A stretch of DNA of 48,254 bases from a bacterium UBA3756 (lineage in GTDB: Bacteria > Bacteroidota > Bacteroidia > Bacteroidales > Bacteroidaceae): contig DFGG01000109.1 in NCBI GenBank assembly GCA_002371695.1, positions 87,299 to 135,552 on the forward strand, read 5' to 3'. The translations under genes were made by a program, and so were the position numbers. The notes beneath the pieces were generated by a model. It searched no databases. It was given only the letters and a program-made list of their open reading frames with translations, and was not told the DNA's origin. Positions 38,916 through 46,920 of this stretch are shown piece by piece (the first letter of the stretch is position 1; each line of letters starts with the position of its first letter).

Positions 38916-41900
38916 TCAATTCCCACTGACAATCTCACCATGCGTGATGAAGTTGCAATCCTTTGGCAACGACGCAGGGGTGATTGTGAACCGTCGCCCG
39001 TTCTCCAGATTCAGTGTCACCTTCTGGAAACGAGGCTGAGTCAACATATAGCGGTCTGTGGCAGGACAGACAGGATAGAACCCCATCGAAGAAAAGAGAT
39101 ACCAAGCAGACATCTGTCCAGCATCGTCGTTGCCCGAGAGACCGCCTGGCGTATCGTTATACTCCGTATCAAGGATATGGGCTACGCGCTGAGCCGTCTT
39201 CTCTGGCTTTCCTATAAAATCATAGAGGTAGGCTATCTGATGGCAAGGTTCGTTGCCGTGCCAATATCTTCCTTCGGTAAACATCGAGTCGAGCTTGGCC
39301 TCAAACTTCTCCTTGCCACCCAGCATCTCCACCAGTCCATCGACATTCTGCGGCACGTACCAAGTGTAATGACAGGTGGCACCTTCCGTGATATACGGTT
39401 TGCGATGGATCAAGTCCAGATTATTCTCGAAAAGACCACCATCCGTCTTTTTCCTACTCACTTGCTGAGGTGCATGACGACCGTCACAGTAGCCCGTCTT
39501 GGGATTGATGACGTTGCGCCAGTTCTCAGAGCGCCGCATCAGTTCGGTATAGTCCTGATCCCTTCCCAGTGACTTAGCCATCTGAGCCACCGCAAAGTCA
39601 TCGAAGGCATACTCCAGCGTGCGTGAGGTCTGTTCGTCCTGATGGAAGGCCTCCTTCACACCGTCCTCCAAGGGGATATAGCCATACTTCAGATAACTGG
39701 GCAGTGCCCGACGACCCATACCGTTCTTATAGTCCTCAAAAGCGGCGGGCGTCTCAAAGGCGTTCTTCCGCATACCCTCATAGGCCTTTTCATAGTCGAA
39801 GTTACGGATACCTTTCACATAGGCATCAGCTAAAACCACAGAACAGTGATCGCCAATCATCGCAGCCGTATAAGAGTTCCAACAAGGGAAGATGGGCAGC
39901 CAACCACCCTGTTCATACATCGTCACGAGCGACTGCATCATATCAGCAGACTGCTTCGGAGCAATGATGTTATACAGCGGATGCACAGCCCGATAGGTGT
40001 CCCACATCGAGAAATCGCCGTAGTAGGTTCGCGGCTCAACTGCGGAAGAGGGCTCCATCGTAAGACCGTCGGCAAACTTTGGATACTCACCACTTACATC
40101 ACTCATCTCACGAGGCAGGAAGGAGGTGCGATAAAGGGCACCATAGAACTGGTTGACACGAGCCGTGTCCTGATCCTCCACATCAATCGTATGCAGACGG
40201 GCTATCCATTTCGACGCCAGCCGCTCCATCATACTCTCAAAGTCGTGAGCCTCAGCCTCAGCCGCAAAATTGTTCACTGCACCCTCTTTGGTAGTAAACG
40301 AGGTAGCCGCCTTGAGGATAATCGGTTCATGGGCTTTTCCTTTGAACGTAAACCAGGCACAGAGACTATCACAGCCTGCATCCTCTATCTCGTCATAAGC
40401 CTGTAACAGGAAATGACCACTGAAACCAGCAGGTTCGCCCCATCCCTGATAGATGCGATGCACGGGATTGTAGCCATAGATGGTCTTGTCGAGGCTATTC
40501 ACCTTCAGGAAGCCCTCCCCCTCATCACTGTTATGATTCAAGATGACGTGCACTGGTCCGTCTTGTTCTGGTGTAATGCGGAAAATAGCGGAATGGCTAT
40601 CGCCCGTCATCTCCACCTTCAGATGTTCCTGAGGCAGACGGACGGCATAATAATGAGGATGAGACACTTCTTCTGCATGCGTAAACAGAGTAGCCCGCTC
40701 CACAGGCTTTAGACGTAGGCTTCCTCCCAGAGCAGCAAGCGTGAACGAACCATAGTCCTGCGTACAGCCGCCCACGATCCAATGGCTGTTGCGGAACCCC
40801 TGAAAGAGGGAGTCCGTATAATAATAAGGTGCTATGCATTTCTTCTCGGTATCGCGTGTCTGCGGTGTCCAGAAGTTCTGTCCGTTAGGAGCCAGTACGG
40901 CAGGTAGCGTCTGCCCATGTTCCTCAGAGCCCTTGCCGAAGAGACCTGCCGTCTTGGTGTTGGCGGGAGCCGTTCCCACCATTGTGTTCAGGGCACAGAG
41001 TTGGCGCAGGTGTTCCAAACGATGAATGCGCTGGGCCACCTGCTGCTTCAGGTCGTCCCAATAGTAGAAACCCTTCAAGCCTGTGCCTGTCTTCAACATT
41101 ACCGGCTTCTCATTATGCAGCAACTGCACAAGCACTTGCCCCTGTGCATTTCTATAGAAGACTATCTGCAGGTTGGCAGCCATCGGCAGGATCTCGTCCA
41201 TACCTTTGTCTTTTGTATCCACTCCCATCAACGAGAGCAGACGATAGAGATTGGTATCATGCCCGAAGCGAAGGTCTGCGCCCTTGCCGCCTTGGGTTAT
41301 CACAGCGTCAGCCTCGGCTTCAATGCGCTGCCAGAGGGAGATGGCAGAGCGCGCAGGGATACCCTCGTTCAGGATGTCATCACCATTGCAGCGACGCATC
41401 CTCGTATTGTTCTGTTGATAGATTGCCTCAAATTCCTCCTCTGTGAACAGGTCGTAGAAAGAGAGCTTCAGCTCCACATCCTGCATGTCGGAAGCCACCG
41501 TATGCAGCTCCGTCATCAGCTTCGTCGGATTCTCCAGTTGTGAAGGATCGACGAACAATGACTTGATGAAACGCTCAGGGGATATCGTAAGGGGGATAAC
41601 CGTACGCTGCTCCAAGGCCTTTGTCTCTGGTGAGGTGTAGGCGATCCAAGCCATATCTGCCGAGTCGGTGACGGCCTCTGGCAGTTTCGTGCATCCCTGA
41701 ACACGCAGTTCATCGAGGAAGGCGAGCATACTCGCCCGACAGCGACCCACGACACTCGAGTGAGCCGAGAGACGGACATCCGCAGTGAATAGCTGTGGGA
41801 AGTTCTGATACATCCTGCGGGCAATGCCACGATGCTGACGGGCTCCGAGCGGCGACAGCTTGCCACCGTTGCCCTTGGCGTTCTTCCACACTTTCGCCAT

Positions 41901-42179
41901 CCGCCTGCGCACATCCTTGCCGAGCTTGGTCAGATTCTTTGTGTCGTCAAACTGGCGGCATATCCACTCATAGCGCTGGTCGCTTGTCATCCAGCGCGAC
42001 CCATGCCGACCGTAATGGGAGATATAGAAGGGCTGATAACCTTCCGGTGCCGCTGCCAGCTCGGTCTCTGTCACAGGATAGGCATAATACACACCACCCA
42101 TCTTCTCATACTGGGCGAACAACGTGCCCGTCATCAGGCAGGCGAGGCAAAGTAGTAAAGTTCTATGTAGTCTGTTCAT
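38916..42179 (-). CDS. Fusion of histidine acid phosphatase and GH92 alpha-mannosidase
   Basis: A 1087-aa secreted two-domain enzyme (signal MNRLHRTLLLCLACLMTGTL, cleavage near AQ). Residues about 25-395 are a branch-2 histidine phosphatase: ISHYGRHGSRW gives the RHGxR motif with catalytic His59, AHSSVVGRCRASM is the substrate-pocket block, and LRFGHDTNLY supplies the HD proton donor. Residues about 398-1087 are GH92: MVGTAPANTKTAGLFGKGSE, WDTYRAVHPLYNII, GNEPCHQIAYLYDF and GGLSGNDDAGQMSAWYLFSS are family blocks. GH92 are calcium-dependent exo-alpha-mannosidases. A phosphatase on the same chain suggests removal of phosphate from mannose-6-phosphate or phosphomannan before mannose release. It follows the TPR-histidine kinase by 27 nt in one operon. 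ATG 42179 chosen for the signal peptide. Confidence 0.9.
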   Translation of the reverse strand: MNRLHRTLLLCLACLMTGTLFAQYEKMGGVYYAYPVTETELAAAPEGYQPFYISHYGRHGSRWMTSDQRYEWICRQFDDTKNLTKLGKDVRRRMAKVWKNAKGNGGKLSPLGARQHRGIARRMYQNFPQLFTADVRLSAHSSVVGRCRASMLAFLDELRVQGCTKLPEAVTDSADMAWIAYTSPETKALEQRTVIPLTISPERFIKSLFVDPSQLENPTKLMTELHTVASDMQDVELKLSFYDLFTEEEFEAIYQQNNTRMRRCNGDDILNEGIPARSAISLWQRIEAEADAVITQGGKGADLRFGHDTNLYRLLSLMGVDTKDKGMDEILPMAANLQIVFYRNAQGQVLVQLLHNEKPVMLKTGTGLKGFYYWDDLKQQVAQRIHRLEHLRQLCALNTMVGTAPANTKTAGLFGKGSEEHGQTLPAVLAPNGQNFWTPQTRDTEKKCIAPYYYTDSLFQGFRNSHWIVGGCTQDYGSFTLAALGGSLRLKPVERATLFTHAEEVSHPHYYAVRLPQEHLKVEMTGDSHSAIFRITPEQDGPVHVILNHNSDEGEGFLKVNSLDKTIYGYNPVHRIYQGWGEPAGFSGHFLLQAYDEIEDAGCDSLCAWFTFKGKAHEPIILKAATSFTTKEGAVNNFAAEAEAHDFESMMERLASKWIARLHTIDVEDQDTARVNQFYGALYRTSFLPREMSDVSGEYPKFADGLTMEPSSAVEPRTYYGDFSMWDTYRAVHPLYNIIAPKQSADMMQSLVTMYEQGGWLPIFPCWNSYTAAMIGDHCSVVLADAYVKGIRNFDYEKAYEGMRKNAFETPAAFEDYKNGMGRRALPSYLKYGYIPLEDGVKEAFHQDEQTSRTLEYAFDDFAVAQMAKSLGRDQDYTELMRRSENWRNVINPKTGYCDGRHAPQQVSRKKTDGGLFENNLDLIHRKPYITEGATCHYTWYVPQNVDGLVEMLGGKEKFEAKLDSMFTEGRYWHGNEPCHQIAYLYDFIGKPEKTAQRVAHILDTEYNDTPGGLSGNDDAGQMSAWYLFSSMGFYPVCPATDRYMLTQPRFQKVTLNLENGRRFTITPASLPKDCNFITHGEIVSGN

Positions 42180-42206
42180 CTTGAAATAATCGTCAATCAA
42201 CAAGTA

Positions 42207-44102
42207 TTAATCTCTTAGCAATTCAAATACAAAGCGTGCTCCCTTCACATACTCCGTATCAAGCCACAAGTCACCACCCATCCGTCGGGCGATAGAGCGG
42301 GCTACTGTCAGGCCGATACCTGTGCCGTCGGCGAATGAGTCAAGCTGCACAAACTCACCGAAGATATTGTCTGACTCGCTAACAGGAATGCCGATGCCCG
42401 TATCCTCCACAATGAAACGCACACTGCGGTCGGTGCACTCAGCCAGAAGCCTGATGGTGCCCTGCGGCGTGAACTTCACGGCGTTCTCCAACAGATGAGC
42501 CAGCGCACGGACTGCATAGAGCCGACTGGTGCACAGCGTCACTGGCTCCATCTCCTCCACCTCGAAGACAACTATCGCCTCGCTGTTGCCTGGACGGGTG
42601 TGAGAGACTATCTTGGAGTGCCCGATGGCTTGTGATGCCAAATCTCGCACGTTGGTCTTGTCACGGCGGTCGATGACAGTCTCACTGCTGGCATCGCTCA
42701 GTGCGAGCATGCAGTCCACCAACTTTGTGATGCGGTCTGCATTCTCCGCCATGCGCTCCTGCATATCCTTCTTCTCTTCCTCTGTCAAGTCCATATCCGG
42801 CGATGTCAGTACCTGGGTGAAGCCCGATACGATATTCAGCGGCGTGCGTATCTCGTGAGAGATATTCCGAATAAATTCAGTCTTCATCTTCGACGATGCG
42901 GCAGCCCGTTCGTTGGCGATACGCAACTGTTCGTTGGCTTTCTTCTGCCTGATGGCGGAACGCCAGCCGAAGAGCAGCAGAATCAGAAGTGCCAGCATGA
43001 TAGTCAGTGCTGCCACAACGGTATAGATGAGTTTGGTGCGCTGCTGCGCTGTCTTGAGTTCATCCACCTGGAACAACGTGTTCAACTCGTCAAGGTGCTG
43101 ACGGGCATCGCGCCCGAAGACGGAGTCTTTTTCATGATACAGCTGCTGGTAGATACGTGCTGCCTCGATTCCCTTGCCTAACATGATGAGTGCCTGAGCC
43201 CGCACCTCCTCAGTATGATCGTCTCTCTCACTGGTCATCAGATGCACACTGTCAGTGTAGAGCAGCGCTTTGGAGGCATTCCCGATGGCCAGATAGTAGC
43301 GTGCTTCCATCTTATAGTAGTGGTGCAGCCCGAGTGCCGTATTGTTCTGGTGAGCATAGTTCGCAGCCACGTCAAGTGCTTGCCTGGCCTGGGCATAGTT
43401 CTCCAGTCCGATATAGGCGGCAGCCCTTGCCAGATAGCAGGAATTATAATACTCCTGGGTACGAGCCTCGGGGTCTTTGGCAGCCTTTTCCTTGATGAAG
43501 CCGAACCATTCCTGGGTGACCTGCAGCTCCTTATCGAAGGCTTTGTCATAGTCGTAGGCCTTGGCCATGCGGTAGTAGATATTGCTCAGTGAGGCATAGT
43601 CGCCTTTCTCGTCCTGCATCAGTTCCGCATAGTGCCTCAGCGCCTCGATGGCAGGCTCCGTCTGTTTCATGTTCAGGTAGATCACGCCTATCTGCTTGTA
43701 GGCCATCGCCCGTCCGAGCTTATTGTCACGCTCCTTCGCGTCGTCCAGCATCTGTTGCGTCTCGTGCAAGGCAGCCTGCAACTTACCCAGTGCACAGAGG
43801 GCATTGGCTCTGAGTTGCCAGGCACGATAATAATAGTCCCACTGGCCATGCTTGCGAAACCATCCCATCTGTACTTCGGCCTCAGCGGCCTGCATCTCGG
43901 TCAAAGAGAAATTCTTCAGCGTAACAATCTTCTGCCAACGGGCTTGTCCCTCTTTCTCGACATTACCCTGCTGCTGCTCGTAGGCAATCTGCTGGTCAGC
44001 CGCCACAAGGGCTGCCTCAGCGGCATCCTTGCTATCCTTTGCACTTGCAGACAATGGAAGGCAAACTATCAGAAGACAAAAGGTTATTAGTAGCTGTCTC
44101 AT
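42207..44102 (-). CDS. TPR-containing membrane sensor histidine kinase
   Basis: A 631-aa inner-membrane kinase. Signal peptide MRQLLITFCLLIVCLPLSAS; periplasmic tetratricopeptide-like repeats (about 20-345; e.g. GRAMAYKQIGVIYLNMKQTE); one membrane helix (LIYTVVAALTIMLALLILLL, about 365-385); HisKA with phosphorylated His in FIRNISHEIRTPLNIVSGF; HATPase with N box HLLENAVKF, G1 VEDTGIGIP, G2 GTGIGLTVARSIA. There is no receiver or DNA-binding domain, so a separate response regulator is needed. The ATG at 44102 is preferred over an upstream GTG. It has a consensus promoter and leads the phosphatase-GH92 gene. Confidence 0.92.
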   Translation of the reverse strand: MRQLLITFCLLIVCLPLSASAKDSKDAAEAALVAADQQIAYEQQQGNVEKEGQARWQKIVTLKNFSLTEMQAAEAEVQMGWFRKHGQWDYYYRAWQLRANALCALGKLQAALHETQQMLDDAKERDNKLGRAMAYKQIGVIYLNMKQTEPAIEALRHYAELMQDEKGDYASLSNIYYRMAKAYDYDKAFDKELQVTQEWFGFIKEKAAKDPEARTQEYYNSCYLARAAAYIGLENYAQARQALDVAANYAHQNNTALGLHHYYKMEARYYLAIGNASKALLYTDSVHLMTSERDDHTEEVRAQALIMLGKGIEAARIYQQLYHEKDSVFGRDARQHLDELNTLFQVDELKTAQQRTKLIYTVVAALTIMLALLILLLFGWRSAIRQKKANEQLRIANERAAASSKMKTEFIRNISHEIRTPLNIVSGFTQVLTSPDMDLTEEEKKDMQERMAENADRITKLVDCMLALSDASSETVIDRRDKTNVRDLASQAIGHSKIVSHTRPGNSEAIVVFEVEEMEPVTLCTSRLYAVRALAHLLENAVKFTPQGTIRLLAECTDRSVRFIVEDTGIGIPVSESDNIFGEFVQLDSFADGTGIGLTVARSIARRMGGDLWLDTEYVKGARFVFELLRD

Positions 44103-44133
44103 TCTTAACACCAGGTGCTTTTACATCCGTATG

Positions 44134-44165
44134 CAAAAGTACCTATTTTTTTTTATGATACCAAA
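44134..44165 (-). promoter_or_regulatory. Promoter of the histidine kinase / phosphatase-GH92 operon
   Basis: Minus strand: TTTG (44162-44165), 20-nt spacer, TACTTTTG (44134-44141); 31-nt leader to the ATG at 44102. Separates this operon from the upstream GH92 gene. Confidence 0.75.
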
Positions 44166-44183
44166 TAATTTCCGCAGAATCTT

Positions 44184-46904
44184 TCAAAATGTGCTGTCTT
44201 CGGCTATCTGCCAGTCGATTCCCAGCGGGTTGTGCCGCATCTCGACGACCAGATAGAGGTCTGGCTCCTTGGCATAGGCAATGACCATCTCGGTGCGGTC
44301 GATGTCTGCCCTCACGAGTGTCCGCTCGCCCATTCCCGAGCAAAGCTCACCCATTCCCGAGCAAGGCTCGCCTGCCCGTAGCCTTTCGTTCACCAGCCGC
44401 CACGTGATGCCGTCGTAGGTGAAGCAGCCTTTCTCCTGCAAGTCGCGCATCGCCTTTCGGGAGATAAAGCCAAACGTGCCCTGTGGCTGATAGACGGCCC
44501 CGTCGGCTGGGATGTCCCAACAGAATCGTGTTCCATTTTCGACAACGGACTTGGGAATCCGATAGGCCGCCTCCTTGCAGGTCACGGTCAGCGTGTCCCC
44601 AGCCCAGCCGAAAGTCAGCGGCCAGGTGCGGTGCTGGCGGTTGAGCGTGAAACTAATATTGCCACGAAGGGAGGGCGTAACCGACAGACTGTTCTCCCGC
44701 AGGGGACGATTTAGTCCCAGGGTGGGACTGTTTTGGTCCCAGTGCGGGACTGTTTTAGTCCCAGGGTGGGACTTTTTATTGGAGACGTAGAACACCAGAT
44801 CGCCGCCAGCCATCAGGTCGGCGTGCTCGATACGGGCATCCTCAAGCACCTTGCCGTTGAAGGTCACTTTCTCGAAATGCGTACCCTTGCCCTTCAGCGA
44901 GCCACGAAGCGTCTTGCCGTTGTCAAGCTGCAGCGTCCAACCAGGCATCAGCGGCGCATGAAGCAGGTAGTAGCTCTGTCCGGCATTGGGATAGAGCCCC
45001 AGCATGTGAAAGGCAAGCCACGAGGACATCGCCCCGCTGTCGTCATTGCCGGGCAGACCGTCGGGTGCGTCGCTGTAGTGCTCAGTGATAATCTGCCGCA
45101 CGCGGTCTGAGGTCAGGTCTGGTCGTCCTATCCAGTGATAGAGACAAGGTGTGAGGAACGACGGTTCGTTGCCCACGTTATAGCGCTTGCGGTCGAAGAA
45201 CATATCGAGCCGCTTGCGGAAGGTCTCTGCGCCGCCGCAGAGCTCAATCAATCCAGGCACGTCGTGGGGGATGCTCAGCGAGTACTCTGCCGAGAGGGCC
45301 TCGTAGAAGAAAGTGCTCCACCAAGGGAGATACCAGGGGGCGACCTTCGTCACAGGGGTATAGGGAATCGTCGGATGGAACACCTTCGAACGGCCCCAGG
45401 GTACGGAGTCGAGCCATCGGCCTTCGGCATCGCGGGGCATGATATACCCTTTCACGTCGTCCCACTCATAGTCGCTGCGCCAGAGGTTGCGCCAGTTACC
45501 TGACTGCTTCAGATAGTGCTCATAGACATCCTCACGGCCTAAGCCCTTCGCTACCTCTGCGATACAATAGTCATTGTAGGCATACTCGATGGTACGCGTG
45601 CCCGCACGGTCGATGCCGTATGGGACATAGCCCAGCGCGGTATATTCCCTGAGTCCGCCGCGCCCGTGTTTCTCGTGGTCGGCACCCGGATCGGCCTCTG
45701 CATCCTTCAGCATCGCCTCAAGGGCATACTCGTAGTCGATACCCTCCAGTCCCTTCACAAAGGCATCGGCAATCACGACCTCCGCATTCGAGCCGCCCTG
45801 CGTCCTGCCGTTGCAGTCGCCGCTACGGGCATCGGGCATGTAGCCCTCGCGCCTGTAGATATTCAGCAACGAGTTCACGATGGCGGCCTCGCGCTTGGGA
45901 TCGAGCAGGGTGATAAGCGGCGAGGAGGAACGATAGGTGTCCCAGATGGCATAGTAGTCGTCGTAATAAGGGGTCTCCCGCCACTTGGGGTTCTCGCCAC
46001 TCTTATCGACTGGCATGATCAACGTATGGTAGAGGGCTGTGTAGAAGAGACGCCTGTCTCTGTCGGTGCCCTCAATCTGAAAACGGCTCAACAGCTGTTC
46101 CCAACTGTTGCGCACTTTCTTCAGCTGCGTATCAAAGTCACAGTCTGGGATATTCCGTCTGGCCTGTTGGGTGCTGACATACGAGATGCCTATCTTTATA
46201 TTCACCAGCGAGTCGTTCATCCACAGCACTGTCCGTCCGTCAGCACAGTCTCTTGGTTTAAAATCTTTATCACTCTGCAGACAGAAATAAACGGTATAAG
46301 CATCGCCGTTATTCCAACCGCCGCGAATACGGGTATATCCGACGATCTCACGGTTGCCTGTCACCTCCACCTCAGCCCCCACGAACTGCTGTTTCTCGCG
46401 CCCGTCCGGCACAGAGTCCTTACCAAGATAGTGCGTGGCGTCAACCAGTAGCAGACCGTCCGCCGCACAGGCATTCCTGTTGCGGTAGTGAATACGGTAG
46501 AAGGCACAGCGCTCCGAGGTCGTGATCTCCGTACGGACGCCACTCTCGAAGGTTGCCGCATAATAGCCCAAGGCTATATCCTCGCTCACACGTCGCTGCT
46601 CCTCCACCTTATTTATAGATGGGAGGATGAGGATGTTGCCATACTTCTGACCGCCACCCGTACCGCTGACGTGCGTCTGCGAGAAACCCGTCACCACCTC
46701 TGGCATCGGTGCCCAGCCCGCATTGGGCTTCACCGTGCAGTCGGGGCCCGGCTTACACATGCCGAAGGGCATCGACGGCCCGGGGAAGGTGCGCCCTACG
46801 CCCTCACTGCCGATACGCGGATCGACATACTGCCAGACCTGCGCCCGACAGAGCATCGCCGTCAGCAGCCAAAGCAACATGCAAAGTTTTCGTTTTATCA
46901 TCAT
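44184..46904 (-). CDS. GH92-family alpha-mannosidase with repeat insertions near the C-terminus
   Basis: A 906-aa secreted protein (signal MMIKRKLCMLLWLLTAMLCR, cleavage near AQ). It starts VWQYVDPRIGSEGVGRTFPG, the normal GH92 opening. GH92 blocks include TGFSQTHVSGTGG, WDTYRSSSPLITLLDP, VGNEPSFLTPCLYHWIG and GLPGNDDSGAMSSWLAFHML. The core ends near DLVFYVSNK (about 700-709). A C-terminal extension of about 190 aa follows, interrupted by two palindrome-array insertions: about residues 711-731 (three 22-bp units read in three frames) and about 845-860 (CSGMGE repeated). GH92 enzymes release alpha-linked mannose with calcium. It starts 16 nt after the HTCS regulator, suggesting co-transcription. 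Met at 46904 or 46901 is the start. Confidence 0.9.
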   Translation of the reverse strand: MMIKRKLCMLLWLLTAMLCRAQVWQYVDPRIGSEGVGRTFPGPSMPFGMCKPGPDCTVKPNAGWAPMPEVVTGFSQTHVSGTGGGQKYGNILILPSINKVEEQRRVSEDIALGYYAATFESGVRTEITTSERCAFYRIHYRNRNACAADGLLLVDATHYLGKDSVPDGREKQQFVGAEVEVTGNREIVGYTRIRGGWNNGDAYTVYFCLQSDKDFKPRDCADGRTVLWMNDSLVNIKIGISYVSTQQARRNIPDCDFDTQLKKVRNSWEQLLSRFQIEGTDRDRRLFYTALYHTLIMPVDKSGENPKWRETPYYDDYYAIWDTYRSSSPLITLLDPKREAAIVNSLLNIYRREGYMPDARSGDCNGRTQGGSNAEVVIADAFVKGLEGIDYEYALEAMLKDAEADPGADHEKHGRGGLREYTALGYVPYGIDRAGTRTIEYAYNDYCIAEVAKGLGREDVYEHYLKQSGNWRNLWRSDYEWDDVKGYIMPRDAEGRWLDSVPWGRSKVFHPTIPYTPVTKVAPWYLPWWSTFFYEALSAEYSLSIPHDVPGLIELCGGAETFRKRLDMFFDRKRYNVGNEPSFLTPCLYHWIGRPDLTSDRVRQIITEHYSDAPDGLPGNDDSGAMSSWLAFHMLGLYPNAGQSYYLLHAPLMPGWTLQLDNGKTLRGSLKGKGTHFEKVTFNGKVLEDARIEHADLMAGGDLVFYVSNKKSHPGTKTVPHWDQNSPTLGLNRPLRENSLSVTPSLRGNISFTLNRQHRTWPLTFGWAGDTLTVTCKEAAYRIPKSVVENGTRFCWDIPADGAVYQPQGTFGFISRKAMRDLQEKGCFTYDGITWRLVNERLRAGEPCSGMGELCSGMGERTLVRADIDRTEMVIAYAKEPDLYLVVEMRHNPLGIDWQIAEDSTF
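44324..44370. repeat. 21-bp palindromic repeat inside the GH92 gene
   Basis: GCTCGCCCATTCCCGAGC-type units start at 44324, 44345 and (partial) 44366, exactly 21 bp apart, with GCTCG/CGAGC arms. 21 bp is seven codons, so the protein repeats in frame as CSGMGEL / CSGMGER. Confidence 0.85.
44714..44772. repeat. 22-bp-period palindrome array inside the GH92 gene
   Basis: GTCCCAGGGTGGGAC (44714-44728), GTCCCAGTGCGGGAC (44736-44750), GTCCCAGGGTGGGAC (44758-44772). Spacing is exactly 22 bp with 7-nt spacers (TGTTTTG, TGTTTTA). The complement of arm plus spacer matches array 2 at 21302. Three units make 66 nt, preserving the reading frame. Confidence 0.92.
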
Positions 46905-46920
46905 GGTCAATAGCCGTATT

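Noticed and set aside
40917..41543. Plus-strand open frame (208 codons) inside the phosphatase-GH92 gene
   Set aside because: Antisense shadow; composition and lack of start signals do not support a gene.
44102..44111. GTG start for the histidine kinase at 44111
   Set aside because: The ATG at 44102 begins the signal peptide directly and lies at a normal distance from the promoter.
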